Origin: Streptomyces sp. SAJ15 | GTDB lineage: Bacteria; Actinomycetota; Actinomycetes; Streptomycetales; Streptomycetaceae | Assembly (NCBI RefSeq): GCF_007595705.1 | Contig: NZ_NISY01000001.1 | Coordinates: forward strand, 620,001 to 684,000 | Direction of reading: 5' to 3' | DNA length: 64,000 nt | Part shown: positions 9,764 through 19,241 of the stretch, piece by piece | Position numbering within the stretch: position 1 is the stretch's first letter | How the letters are laid out: each line of letters begins with the position of its first letter | Position numbers and translations under genes: made by a program | The notes under the pieces: generated by a model | Seen by the model: the letters and a program-made list of their open reading frames with translations, nothing else | Database searches by the model: none | What the model was told of the DNA's origin: nothing

Positions 9764-10897
9764 TCAGCCCTCCACCGACAGGGCCAGCTCGTCCACCACG
9801 TCGCCCAGCCGGCCGCGGCGGCGGAAGGCCGCCCGCTGCCGGGAGGCCCCGTCGCCGTCCGTGCGCAGCCGGCCCCACACCTCGCGGACCAGCGCCAGGT
9901 CCCCGGCAGCCTCCAGGCCGGGGGCGGCGCGCTCGACCAGCGCGTCGACAAGATCGACGGCGGGGCGCGGCCGGCCGCTGCCGAGGTCGACCCCGGCGCC
10001 GGCCAGACCGTCACGGGCCGCGCGCCAGTGCGCGGCGAGCAGCAGCGGATCGGGGATGGCGGGGGCGGGCGTCCCACGCCGGACCTCGGTCAGCAGCACG
10101 GCCGCCAACGCCCGGGCCAGGGCGGCCAGCAGCAGCACCGTCTCCGGCGCGGCGCTCACGTCGGCGACCCGCAGCTCGACCGTGGGGAAGTGCTCGGAGG
10201 GACGGGCGTACCAGTAGACCATCGTGCGGTCCAGCAGCATCCCGGAGTCGACCAGGGAGTCGACCAGCGCGTCGTAGGCCGCGGCGTCCGGCAGATGCGG
10301 GGTCGGGCCGCTGCCGGGCCACTGCGCCCAGCGCATCGTCCGCCAGCTGGCGTACCCGGAGTCCTGGCCGGCGTAGAAGGGCGAGTTCCCGGCCAGCGAC
10401 TGGAGGGTGGGCAGCCAGCCGCGCAGATGGTTGCCGAGCCGCACCGCGTCGTCCCGGTCGGCGACGCCGAGGTGGACGTGGCAGCCGCAGACGGCGAGGC
10501 CCTGGTCGCCGGTGGCGAGCGGGCCGTACTCGGCGACCATCCGCAGATAGCGGTCCTTGTCGGTGACCTCGGGGCGCCCCCTGGCCGGCACCACCGGGGT
10601 GCCGGAGGCCACCGCCCGGCAGCCGACCTCGGCGGCGGCCGCGGCCACGCCCGCGCGCAGCCGCAGCAGCTCCCGACGCAGGTCGTCCAGGGTGGCGACG
10701 GGTCGGGTGCGGGTCTCCAGCATGCTGGGCACGAACTCGTCGCCGACCTGGTCGCCGAGGCTCTCCCGAGCGCGCTTGATGACCACCGGGGCACAGGACA
10801 CCGGCGCCCGAGTGCCGTGATCCGTCAGGAGGAACTCCTCCTCGACCCCGATCGTGGGTAGGTCCTCGATCACCGCGGAGTATCCCCGTTCGCTCAT
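9764..10897 (-). CDS. Carboxylate-amine ligase, YbdK/GCS2 family
   Basis: A 377-residue member of the glutamate-cysteine ligase 2 superfamily. The N-terminal GVEEEF (about 17-22) supplies metal/substrate-binding acidic residues. The CGCHVHLGV motif and the RVADVS segment are typical of YbdK-like ATP-dependent carboxylate-amine ligases. The ATG at 10897 is chosen because homologous proteins begin just before the GVEEEF strand; the in-frame upstream part shows no ribosome binding site. In an organism that makes mycothiol its physiological substrate is unknown. It lies convergent to the toxin gene. Confidence 0.88.
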   Translation of the reverse strand: MSERGYSAVIEDLPTIGVEEEFLLTDHGTRAPVSCAPVVIKRARESLGDQVGDEFVPSMLETRTRPVATLDDLRRELLRLRAGVAAAAAEVGCRAVASGTPVVPARGRPEVTDKDRYLRMVAEYGPLATGDQGLAVCGCHVHLGVADRDDAVRLGNHLRGWLPTLQSLAGNSPFYAGQDSGYASWRTMRWAQWPGSGPTPHLPDAAAYDALVDSLVDSGMLLDRTMVYWYARPSEHFPTVELRVADVSAAPETVLLLAALARALAAVLLTEVRRGTPAPAIPDPLLLAAHWRAARDGLAGAGVDLGSGRPRPAVDLVDALVERAAPGLEAAGDLALVREVWGRLRTDGDGASRQRAAFRRRGRLGDVVDELALSVEG

Positions 10898-11085
10898 CGG
10901 TGAGGTGCGTCTGTGGGGTACTGCGTACTTCGGAGAACTATCTGCTCCATACCCGGCGCGGACGCCTTTCACCCGGTCGATGGCGTGTCCTCCGGCCGGC
11001 CGGCCCGTAAGGTGCGTCACACGCCGTGTCGGAAGGGTCATGTGGGGTTAAGTCGGGAGGAGTCCCGGCTTCGAGGAGGCACCCC

Positions 11086-12720
11086 ATGCGCGGACCCGCC
11101 CGTGTCGCCCGGGCCGCCGGCGTCGCGCTGACCGTGCTGGCCGCGCCGGCCGTCGCCGGCTGCGGCGGCGGGGTCGAGGCCGACGGCATCGCCCCCGGCG
11201 TGGTGCGCTCCTCCTGGGGCGACCCGCCCAACCCGCTGGAGCCGGCCAACACCAACGAGGTCCAGGGCGGCAAGGTCCTCGACATGATCTTCCGCGGGCT
11301 CAAGAGCTACGACCCGAAGACCGGCGAGGCGCGGAACATGCTCGCCGAGCGGATCGACACCGACGACCAGCGGCACTACACCGTCACCCTCAAGCCGGGC
11401 TGGACCTTCAGCAACGGCGAGCCGGTCACCGCCCGCTCCTTCGTGGACGCCTGGAACTACGCCGCGCTGCTCGACAACAGGCAGCGCAACGCCTACTTCT
11501 TCGAGTACATCCAGGGCTACGAGAAGGTCCACCCGGACCACGGCGCCCCCACCGCCCGCACCCTGTCCGGGCTGTCGGTCAAGGACGACCGGACCTTCAC
11601 CGTCACCCTGCGGCAGAAGTTCTCCACCTGGCCGGAGACGCTCGGCTACAACGCCTACGCGCCGCTGCCCCGCGCGTTCTTCGACGACCACCGGGCATGG
11701 CTGGACAAGCCCATCGGCAACGGGCCGTACCAGGTGGCCTCGTACGACCGCGGCTGGGCGATGCGGCTGCGCACCTGGCGCGGCTACCCCGGCCCCGACA
11801 AGGCCCGCAACAACGGCGTGGACCTGCGCGTCTACACCGACGGCAACACCGCCTACACCGACCTCCAGGCCGGCAACCTCGACCTGGTCGACGACGTGCC
11901 CGCCGCCCAGCTGAAGAACGTCAGAAGCGACCTGGGCGGCCGGTACGTCAACCAGCCCGCCGGCATCCTGCAGACCCTCGCCTTCCCGTTCTACGACAAG
12001 GACTGGACCGGGCCGGGCGCGGTCAAGGTGCGCACCGGCATCTCGATGGCCATCGACCGCGAGCAGATCACCCGGCGGATCTTCGCCCGCACCCGCACCC
12101 CCGCCACCGACTGGACCTCCCCGGTCCTCGGCCCGGACGGCGGCTACCGGGCCGGGCTGTGCGGGCCCGCCTGCCGCTACGACCCCGCGCGGGCCCGCCG
12201 GCTGATCGAGGAGGGCGGCGGGCTGCCCGGCGGGCGCATGACGATCACCTACAACGCGGACACCGGCTCGCACCGGGAGTGGGTGGACGCGGTGTGCCAC
12301 AGCGTCAACAACGCGCTGCGCCGGGACCGGGCGTGCGTCGGCAACCCCGTCGGCACCTTCGCCGACTTCCGCAACCGCATGGCCGCCAAGTCGATGAAGG
12401 GCCCCTTCCGCGCGGGCTGGCAGATGGACTACCCCCTGATCCAGAACTTCCTCCAGCCGCTGTACTACACCGACGCCTCCTCCAACGACGGCGACTGGAG
12501 CGACCCGGAGTTCGACCGGCTGATCGACCGGGCCAACGCCGAGTCCGACCCCGTCCGCGCGGTGCGCGTCTTCCAGCGGGCCGAGGAGGTGGTGCGGGAC
12601 CAGATGGCGGCCATCCCGCTCTGGTACCAGAACGGCAGTGCCGGCTACTCCAGCCGACTGCGCGACGTCGCCCTCAACCAGTTCAGCGTCCCCGTCTACC
12701 ACCAGATCAGGGTCGGCTGA
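11086..12720 (+). CDS. Peptide ABC transporter binding lipoprotein (operon 2)
   Basis: A 544-residue family 5 binding protein, clearly paralogous to the one at 2725: both share the NPLxPxNTNEVxGG segment, GWTFxNGEP and SFVDAWN. The signal peptide ends in a lipobox (VAGC, Cys26). The ATG at 11086 follows GAGGAGG; an in-frame start at 11026 is rejected for lack of a binding site and signal-peptide logic. Compared with the operon 1 copy, lysines are largely replaced by arginines. It starts operon 2, whose second gene begins only three bases after its stop. Confidence 0.93.
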   Translation: MRGPARVARAAGVALTVLAAPAVAGCGGGVEADGIAPGVVRSSWGDPPNPLEPANTNEVQGGKVLDMIFRGLKSYDPKTGEARNMLAERIDTDDQRHYTVTLKPGWTFSNGEPVTARSFVDAWNYAALLDNRQRNAYFFEYIQGYEKVHPDHGAPTARTLSGLSVKDDRTFTVTLRQKFSTWPETLGYNAYAPLPRAFFDDHRAWLDKPIGNGPYQVASYDRGWAMRLRTWRGYPGPDKARNNGVDLRVYTDGNTAYTDLQAGNLDLVDDVPAAQLKNVRSDLGGRYVNQPAGILQTLAFPFYDKDWTGPGAVKVRTGISMAIDREQITRRIFARTRTPATDWTSPVLGPDGGYRAGLCGPACRYDPARARRLIEEGGGLPGGRMTITYNADTGSHREWVDAVCHSVNNALRRDRACVGNPVGTFADFRNRMAAKSMKGPFRAGWQMDYPLIQNFLQPLYYTDASSNDGDWSDPEFDRLIDRANAESDPVRAVRVFQRAEEVVRDQMAAIPLWYQNGSAGYSSRLRDVALNQFSVPVYHQIRVG

Positions 12721-12723
12721 GCG

Positions 12724-13647
12724 ATGCGCCACCATGTGTTCCGGCGACTGCTCCAGATGATTCCGGTGTTCTTCGGCAGCACCTTCCTCATCTTCTTCAT
12801 GGTCTACGCGCTGGGCGACCCGGTCGCCGCCCTCTTCGGCGACCGGGCCCCCGACCCCGCCACCGCCGCCCGGATCCGCGCCGAGCTCCACCTCGACGAG
12901 CCGCTGTGGCAGCAGTACCTGCTGTACATGGGGCGGATCTTCCGGGGCGACTTCGGCACCGCCTTCAACGGCGACGAGGTCACCGCGCTGATGGCCCTCT
13001 CCTTCCCCGTCACCCTGCGGCTCACCCTGGTCGCCGTCTTCATCGAGCTGCTCGTCGGCATCAGCCTCGGCGTCCTCACCGGACTGCGCCGCGGACGCGC
13101 GCTGGACAGTTCGGTGCTGCTGCTGACGCTGGTCGTGGTCTCCGTGCCCACCTTCGTCAGCGGCTATGTGCTCCAGCTGCTGTTCGGCGTGGAGTGGGGC
13201 TGGGTGAGCCCCACGGTGCCGCCCGGAGCGCCGCTGGGCGAGCTGCTGCTGCCCGGGCTGGTGCTGGCGCTGACCTCGCTTGCGTACACCACCCGGCTCA
13301 CCCGCACCTCGATCGTCGAGAACGCCCGCGCCGACCATGTGCGCACCGCCGTGGCCAAGGGGCTGCCGCGGCGCCGGATCATCACCCGCCATCTGCTGCG
13401 GACCTCGCTGATCCCGGTGGTGACCTTCATCGGCGCCGACATCGGCGCGCTGATGGGCGGCGCCATCGTCACCGAGCGGATCTTCAACATCCACGGCGTG
13501 GGCTACCAGCTCTACCAGGGCATCCTGCGGCAGAACTCGCCCACCGTGGTCGGCTTCGTGACGATCCTGGTGCTGATCTTCCTGCTGGCGAACCTGCTCG
13601 TCGACCTCCTGTACGCCGTGCTCGACCCGAGGATCCGCTATGCCTGA
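12724..13647 (+). CDS. Peptide ABC transporter permease, OppB/DppB type (operon 2)
   Basis: A 307-residue permease with about six membrane segments, closely similar to the 4452 gene (RRLLQMIPVF start and the coupling loop around VRTAVAKGLPRRRI). It is followed by the same eight-base ATGCCTGA overlap with the next permease as in operon 1. It probably pairs with the OppC-type subunit at 13640. Confidence 0.94.
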   Translation: MRHHVFRRLLQMIPVFFGSTFLIFFMVYALGDPVAALFGDRAPDPATAARIRAELHLDEPLWQQYLLYMGRIFRGDFGTAFNGDEVTALMALSFPVTLRLTLVAVFIELLVGISLGVLTGLRRGRALDSSVLLLTLVVVSVPTFVSGYVLQLLFGVEWGWVSPTVPPGAPLGELLLPGLVLALTSLAYTTRLTRTSIVENARADHVRTAVAKGLPRRRIITRHLLRTSLIPVVTFIGADIGALMGGAIVTERIFNIHGVGYQLYQGILRQNSPTVVGFVTILVLIFLLANLLVDLLYAVLDPRIRYA

Positions 13648-14620
13648 GCAGCTCCCGTACGACGGTCGGGAGGCCATCGCGCCCACCGGCGGCGGCGCGC
13701 TGGACCTGGCCACCGGCGAGGCCGAGACGCTGGAGCGCGGGCCCGGGAGACGGCGGCGCGGCGACCCGTCGGAGCGGCCCCGGGGGCTGTGGTCGGACGC
13801 CTGGCACGACCTGATCCGCAACCCGGTCTTCGTGGTCTCCGCCCTGCTGATCCTCTTCCTCCTGGTCATCGCCGTCTGGCCGCAGTCCGTCGCCACCGGC
13901 GACCCGCTCCACTGCGAGCTGGCCCGGGCCCAGGAGGGCGCCTCACCCGGCCACCCCTTCGGCTTCGACGCGCAGGGCTGCGACGTCTACACCCGCACCG
14001 TGTACGGAGCGCGTGCCTCCATGACCGTCGGCGTCTGCGCCACCGCCGGCGTCCTGTTGTTGGGCGGTCTGCTCGGCGGGCTGGCCGGCTTCTACGGCGG
14101 CTGGGGGGACGCGCTGCTGTCCCGGGTGGCGGACGTCTTCTTCGGCATCCCGATCGTGCTGGGCGGGCTGGTGTTCCTCTCCGTGGTGACCGGGGGATCG
14201 ATCTGGCCGGTGGTCGGCTTCATCGTGCTGCTGGGCTGGCCGCAACTGGCCCGCATCGCGCGCGGCTCGGTGGTCACCGCCCGGGAGACGGACTACGTAC
14301 AGGCCGCGCGGGCGCTCGGGGCGGGCGACGCCCGGCTGCTGCTGCGCCACATCGCCCCCAACGCCGTCGCCCCGGTCATCGTCGTGGCGACCATCGCGCT
14401 GGGCACCTACATCGCGCTGGAGGCGACGCTGTCCTTCCTCGGCGTGGGGCTCAAGCCGCCCACCGTCTCCTGGGGCATCGACATCTCCGCCGCCTCCAGC
14501 CACATCCGCAACGCCCCGCACATGCTGCTCTGGCCGGCCGGCGCGCTGAGCCTGACGGTGCTGGCGTTCATCATGCTCGGCGACGCGGTGCGCGACGCCC
14601 TCGACCCCAAGCTGCGCTGA
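13640..14620 (+). CDS. Peptide ABC transporter permease, OppC/DppC type (operon 2)
   Basis: A 326-residue paralogue of the permease at 5371. A variable cytoplasmic N-terminal tail of about 55 residues precedes the first membrane segment, and the EAA loop lies around ARALGAGDARLLLRHIAPN. It ends DAVRDALDPKLR. It overlaps the upstream permease by eight bases and is followed 12 bases later by the first ATPase. Confidence 0.94.
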   Translation: MPEQLPYDGREAIAPTGGGALDLATGEAETLERGPGRRRRGDPSERPRGLWSDAWHDLIRNPVFVVSALLILFLLVIAVWPQSVATGDPLHCELARAQEGASPGHPFGFDAQGCDVYTRTVYGARASMTVGVCATAGVLLLGGLLGGLAGFYGGWGDALLSRVADVFFGIPIVLGGLVFLSVVTGGSIWPVVGFIVLLGWPQLARIARGSVVTARETDYVQAARALGAGDARLLLRHIAPNAVAPVIVVATIALGTYIALEATLSFLGVGLKPPTVSWGIDISAASSHIRNAPHMLLWPAGALSLTVLAFIMLGDAVRDALDPKLR

Positions 14621-14632
14621 GGAGTTCGCGCG

Positions 14633-15619
14633 ATGACCAGGCTGCTGGAGGTGCGGGACCTGCGGGTCGAGTTCCGCACGAGAGAGGGCGTGGTGCGGGC
14701 CGTCGACGGCGTCAGCTGCGCCGTCGACGCGGGGCGCACCCTCGCCGTGCTCGGCGAGTCAGGATCCGGGAAGTCGGTGACCGCCCAGGCCGTGATGGGC
14801 ATCCTCGACTCCCCACCGGCCCGGGTGACCGGCGGTCAAGTCCTCTTCCGGGGGCGCGACCTGCTCACCGCCGGCCGCGAGGAGCGGCGTAGGGTGCGCG
14901 GCGCCCAGATGGCGATGGTCTTCCAGGACGCGCTCTCCGCGCTCAACCCGGTGGTGCCGGTGGGCACCCAGCTCGGCGAGATGTACCGGGTGCACCGGGG
15001 CATGTCGCGCCGGGACGCCCGGGCCAGGGCGGTGGAGCTGATGGAACGGGTGGGCATCCCGGCCGCCCGGGACCGGGCGGGGGACTATCCGCACCAGTTC
15101 TCCGGCGGCATGCGACAGCGCATCATGATCGCGATGGCGCTGGCGCTGGAGCCGGACCTGATCATCGCGGACGAGCCCACCACCGCGCTGGACGTGACCG
15201 TCCAGGCCCAGGTGATGGAGCTGCTCGCGGAGCTGCGCCGGGAGCGCGCCATGGGGCTGATCCTGATCACCCACGACCTGGGGGTGGTGGCGGACGTCGC
15301 CGACACCATCGTGGTGATGTACGCGGGGCGGATCGTGGAGACCGCGCCCGTGGCCGAGCTCTACGCGGCACCCGCCCACCCGTACACCCGCGGCCTGCTG
15401 GACTCCGTCCCCCGCCTGGACCGCCGGGGCGGCGAGCTGTACGCCATCAAGGGCCTGCCGCCCGGCCCGGGGCGTCTCCCGTCGGGCTGCCCCTTCCACC
15501 CGCGCTGCCCCCGCGCCCGGGACGTCTGCCGCACCGATCCGCCTCCGCTCGCCGACGTCGCCCCGAACCGGGCCAGCGCCTGCCACTTCTGGAAGGAGAC
15601 CCTCGATGAGCGGCGATGA
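14633..15619 (+). CDS. Peptide ABC transporter ATPase, OppD/DppD type (operon 2)
   Basis: A 328-residue ATPase with Walker A GESGSGKS, signature FSGGMRQR, Walker B LIIADEP, H-loop THDLG and a C-terminal four-cysteine oligo_HPY region that could hold a [4Fe-4S] cluster. It lacks the N-terminal tail of about 20 residues found on the operon 1 copy. The downstream ATPase gene starts 14 bases before its end. Confidence 0.94.
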   Translation: MTRLLEVRDLRVEFRTREGVVRAVDGVSCAVDAGRTLAVLGESGSGKSVTAQAVMGILDSPPARVTGGQVLFRGRDLLTAGREERRRVRGAQMAMVFQDALSALNPVVPVGTQLGEMYRVHRGMSRRDARARAVELMERVGIPAARDRAGDYPHQFSGGMRQRIMIAMALALEPDLIIADEPTTALDVTVQAQVMELLAELRRERAMGLILITHDLGVVADVADTIVVMYAGRIVETAPVAELYAAPAHPYTRGLLDSVPRLDRRGGELYAIKGLPPGPGRLPSGCPFHPRCPRARDVCRTDPPPLADVAPNRASACHFWKETLDERR

Positions 15620-16655
15620 CCCCGTCCTCGTCGTGCGCGACCTGGTCAAGCACTACCCGCTCACCCGGGGCGTCGTGGTCAGGAAGCCGGTGGGCGCGGT
15701 CAGGGCCGTGGACGGCGTCTCCTTCGAGCTGCGCCGAGGGGAGACGCTGGGCATCGTCGGCGAGTCCGGCTGCGGCAAGTCCACCGTCGCCAAGCTCCTG
15801 GCGTCGCTGGAGCGACCCACCGCGGGCGAGGTCCTCTTCAAGGGCGAGGACATCACCAAGCTGTCCGGCCGGGCCCTCAAGGCGGTCCGCCGCAACATCC
15901 AGATGGTCTTCCAGGACCCGTACACCTCGCTCAACCCCCGGATGACGGTCGGCGACATCATCGGCGAGCCCTTCGAGATCCACCCGGAGGCGGCGCCCAA
16001 GGGCGACCGCCGCCGCCGCGTCCAGGAGCTGCTCGACGTCGTCGGCCTCAACCCCGAGTACGTCAACCGCTATCCGCACCAGTTCTCCGGCGGCCAGCGG
16101 CAGCGCGTCGGCATCGCCCGCGGGCTGGCGCTGCGCCCCGAGGTCATCGTGGCCGACGAGCCGGTCTCCGCCCTCGACGTCTCCGTACAGGCCCAGGTGG
16201 TCAACCTGATGGAGCGCCTCCAGGACGAGTTCGACCTCGCCTACGTCTTCATCGCCCACGACCTGTCGGTGGTGCGGCACATCTCCGACCGGGTCGCGGT
16301 GATGTACCTGGGCCGGTTCGCCGAGATCGGGACCGACACCCAGATCTACGAACACCCCACCCATCCGTACACCCAGGCGCTCCTGTCCGCCGTCCCCGTC
16401 CCGGACCCGGAGGCGCGCCACCGGCGCGAACGGATCCTGCTCCGGGGCGAGGTCCCCTCTCCGGCCAACCCCCCGTCGGGCTGTCGCTTCCGCACCCGCT
16501 GCTGGAAGGCGCGACTGCGCTGCGAACTGGAGGTACCGCTGCTCGCGGTCCCCCCGGTCTTCCGCGACCTGGACGTCCCCGCCGCACACCCGTCGGCGTG
16601 TCACTTCGCCGAGGAGGGCCCGGAGACGGCACCGCGAAGCCCCGGACCGCCGTAG
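15606..16655 (+). CDS. Peptide ABC transporter ATPase, OppF/DppF type (operon 2)
   Basis: A 349-residue partner ATPase with Walker [10 protein letters not shown], signature FSGGQRQR and Walker B VIVADEP. The core is nearly identical to the operon 1 paralogue around the Q-loop ([18 protein letters not shown]), but the acidic N-terminal extension is absent. It is the last gene of operon 2. Confidence 0.94.
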   Translation: MSGDDPVLVVRDLVKHYPLTRGVVVRKPVGAVRAVDGVSFELRRGETLGIVGESGCGKSTVAKLLASLERPTAGEVLFKGEDITKLSGRALKAVRRNIQMVFQDPYTSLNPRMTVGDIIGEPFEIHPEAAPKGDRRRRVQELLDVVGLNPEYVNRYPHQFSGGQRQRVGIARGLALRPEVIVADEPVSALDVSVQAQVVNLMERLQDEFDLAYVFIAHDLSVVRHISDRVAVMYLGRFAEIGTDTQIYEHPTHPYTQALLSAVPVPDPEARHRRERILLRGEVPSPANPPSGCRFRTRCWKARLRCELEVPLLAVPPVFRDLDVPAAHPSACHFAEEGPETAPRSPGPP

Positions 16656-16970
16656 TCAGGAGGCGCGAGGCACGACGGCCGGTGAGGGCCGGGGATGGTT
16701 CACGTCCTCGCCGGGGATCGTCCGAGGAGGAGTCCTCTTCCGACCAGTCGGCGTGGGTCCTGGCCCCGGAGACCGGCGACGGCGCACCACCGTCCCCACA
16801 GCGGCCCGCTTCGCGGGCTTCATCGTCACGGTACCGGCCGCCTGCGGCCTCGCGCAGGACTTGTCCTCTGCATTCGCCGAACTGAGTACGCGTACTCATG
16901 TCCTTGATCGACATCCTTTCTACGCTCTCCGTGGTTGTGTCGTGACAGAACGCAGAAGGGTACGGGTGGC
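16656..16970. other. Intergenic region between operon 2 and the hydrolase module
   Basis: No gene is seen. A 5-bp GAGGA/TCCTC hairpin near 16722 is too weak to call a terminator. The notable element is the 16-base palindrome at 16883-16898. Base composition becomes less GC-rich toward its right end (ATCCTTTCTACGC). Confidence 0.5.
16883..16898. promoter_or_regulatory. 16-bp perfect palindrome, candidate operator
   Basis: TGAGTACGCGTACTCA is perfectly palindromic and lies about 70 bases before the first gene of the WXG-like/hydrolase/lipoprotein module. Its size and position suit a dimeric regulator. I cannot name the regulator. Confidence 0.5.
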
Positions 16971-17399
16971 ATGGCGGGCGGGGTCCTTGCGAGCTTCGGG
17001 ATGAACCTGGCGAGTGCGGAGGGGAAGGCCGGTGGGGGTGGCTCGGAGGACCTCAAGACCAGCAAGACGGCCTGGACGACGGCCGCGAGCAGCGTCGGCA
17101 AGCTCGAACAGAACATCAGCACCGCCAAGACGAAGCTGGCGGGGGGCCAGAAGGGTGTAGGCGCGGGGGACACCAGTGGAGCCGGCGGGGTGAAGAGCGC
17201 GGTGGCTCAGCGGGACGTGTACGACTCCTGGAAGACGTACCTGACCGATGTGGCCGGCAGGTGCACGGGGCTTCAGTCGCAACTCCAGTACGCGGCGAAC
17301 AACTTCGCCGAGTACGAGACGGATGTTGCCACCGGGTTCAACATGCTCCAGGTCGGCAAGGACGACACCCCGGCCCTCGGCGGCAAGGGCAAGGGGTGA
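16971..17399 (+). CDS. Small WXG-like helical protein
   Basis: A 142-residue protein without signal peptide, predicted mostly helical with a Gly-rich hinge (about 59-73) between two helical halves. Trp35 and Trp87 stand where such proteins carry aromatic residues, and a YETD stretch (115-118) is near the C-terminal end of the second helix, loosely like ESX-type secretion signals, though no strict WXG or YxxxD/E motif is present. The ATG at 16971 follows GGGTGG; an upstream in-frame TTG is less likely. The hydrolase gene begins nine bases after its stop, suggesting a secreted partner or chaperone. Confidence 0.65.
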   Translation: MAGGVLASFGMNLASAEGKAGGGGSEDLKTSKTAWTTAASSVGKLEQNISTAKTKLAGGQKGVGAGDTSGAGGVKSAVAQRDVYDSWKTYLTDVAGRCTGLQSQLQYAANNFAEYETDVATGFNMLQVGKDDTPALGGKGKG

Positions 17400-17408
17400 T
17401 CCGAAGCC

Positions 17409-19241
17409 GTGGACTACACGACGCTGAAGAAGCTCAACCCCGCCGAGTTCGAGGGCGCGGCCGACGGTTACCAGTCGACGAGCAACATGGCGCAGCACGC
17501 CAAGGAGGCTCTGGAGCGGCAGATCACCGCCAAGATGCGGGAGGATCTCGAGGGGCAGGCTCTGACGGCGGCTCTGGGACAGCTGTCCGAGCTCTCGAAG
17601 AACTTCCACTACGTCCAGGTCGAGTGCGGCCTGGTGAGCACGGGTCTCAACGCGCTGGCCGCGGATCTGCGGGAGGCGAAGCGGAAGCTGGACAAGGCGG
17701 TCGACGACGCGGAGGCCCAGAAGTTCACCGTCAACTCCGACGGCTCGGTCAGCTATCCGGCGGCAGGCGAGAAGGGAACGGACGGCAAGCTTCCGGCGGG
17801 CGGCAGCGTCGCCGGTATCGCGAAGCGATCCAAAACCGGCTTCGCGGGGATCGACGAGTCACCCGACCCGGCGAAGTCGCTTCAGGACCAGGCAGCCAAC
17901 TTCAACCCCAATCCGAACTACAGCAAGGCGGCGGAGATCGCCAACCGCATCGCCCAGGCCATCCAGGAGGCGACGGAGTCGGACGAGCTGTGGGCGCCGA
18001 AGCTACGGCAGCTGAGGGCGGATGACGATCTGACGGTGTCCGACGAGGACTGGATCGACGCGAAGGGGGACACGGAGGGCGTCCGCAAGGCCGCGAAGCA
18101 CTATCTGGGCGACATCAAGCACCTGCCCAAGAACGGTAGTCCGGCAGATAACGCCAAGTGGTGGAAGGGTCTGTCCCCGGACCAGCAGGATGCCCTGATC
18201 ACTCTGCAGCCCGACAGTATCGGTGGCCTCGACGGCCTTCCAGCAGAAGTGCGAAATGAGGCGAACCGCACCGTGCTGGCCGAGAAACGTGCCGAGATTG
18301 AAATAGCTCTGGCTCGCCATAACGCGAGCGAGCCGAAAGGAGGTCGACCCAAGACCATTCAGCACAAGGAGGCCGTGACCATCACGAGCCACGAGTGGGA
18401 TGAGTGGGACGCCAAGCGTAAGAGATTGGAGGAGCAGATCAAGGGCATGGATCAAATCCAGAGCCGCTTCGATAGAACAGGAGGCAAGGAGAGTCTGCCC
18501 GAGGCGTATCTGCTGGGTTTCAGCACAGAAGGCGGAGGGCGTGCCATCATCGCCAATGGGAATCCCGACACCGCTGACCATGCCGCTGTATATGTCCCTG
18601 GCACCAAATCGGGGATCGGTAATCTCGAAGGGGACATTAACCGCATGGTCAAAATGTATGCGGCGGCTAGCCCGCTAGTGGAGGGAAAGAATCTCTCGAC
18701 CGTCACCTGGGTCGGTTATGATGCGCCACAGACTGTTCAAAGTGATGCTCTCAGCTATAAATATGCAGACGACGGGGCGCCCGCATTCAACAAATTCATC
18801 GATGGTCTCAATGCGGCCAACACTTCGGGAGCGGATAGCCGTATCACCGCGATTGGGCACTCTTACGGGTGCACGCTCATCGGTTCCGCCGCTCGTCAGG
18901 GGCACTTGGGCGCGGACGACATAGTCTTCGCGGGAAGTCCGACTGTTGAGGTGCAGAAGGCTGAGAGGTTGGACGTGCCCAAGGGGCATGTGTGGAATGA
19001 GGATGCCGACGGTGATGCGGTACCGGAAGCGGGCCGTTGGTTCCAGGGATGGCTGGGCCCTTTCGGTAAGGCCATTCCAAGTGACGACAGTTTCGGCGCC
19101 AACCAGATGGCTACTGATACGGAGGGTCATAGCGGATACTGGGACTACGATCGGGAGAAGAAGGAGCCGAGTCTCAGTATCCTGAATCAGGCCAGAGTCG
19201 TTGCGGGGCTCTATGACGAAGTGGAGCTCGTCGATGACTAG
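17409..19241 (+). CDS. Helical-domain alpha/beta hydrolase, DUF1023 type
   Basis: A 610-residue protein in two parts. Residues about 1-340 are helical and charged with no signal peptide, resembling the N-terminal part of WXG/LXG-type secreted proteins. Residues about 370-560 form an alpha/beta hydrolase with nucleophile elbow GHSYG (Ser485), an acidic loop DADGD and the likely catalytic His in EGHSGYW. From about 18,000 on the DNA is visibly less GC-rich, with codons rare in this genome such as ATA, AAT and TTG, while the first part is normal. GTG start after AAGGGG. The likely activity is an esterase or lipase; a role as secreted effector is inferred from context. Confidence 0.75.
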   Translation: MDYTTLKKLNPAEFEGAADGYQSTSNMAQHAKEALERQITAKMREDLEGQALTAALGQLSELSKNFHYVQVECGLVSTGLNALAADLREAKRKLDKAVDDAEAQKFTVNSDGSVSYPAAGEKGTDGKLPAGGSVAGIAKRSKTGFAGIDESPDPAKSLQDQAANFNPNPNYSKAAEIANRIAQAIQEATESDELWAPKLRQLRADDDLTVSDEDWIDAKGDTEGVRKAAKHYLGDIKHLPKNGSPADNAKWWKGLSPDQQDALITLQPDSIGGLDGLPAEVRNEANRTVLAEKRAEIEIALARHNASEPKGGRPKTIQHKEAVTITSHEWDEWDAKRKRLEEQIKGMDQIQSRFDRTGGKESLPEAYLLGFSTEGGGRAIIANGNPDTADHAAVYVPGTKSGIGNLEGDINRMVKMYAAASPLVEGKNLSTVTWVGYDAPQTVQSDALSYKYADDGAPAFNKFIDGLNAANTSGADSRITAIGHSYGCTLIGSAARQGHLGADDIVFAGSPTVEVQKAERLDVPKGHVWNEDADGDAVPEAGRWFQGWLGPFGKAIPSDDSFGANQMATDTEGHSGYWDYDREKKEPSLSILNQARVVAGLYDEVELVDD

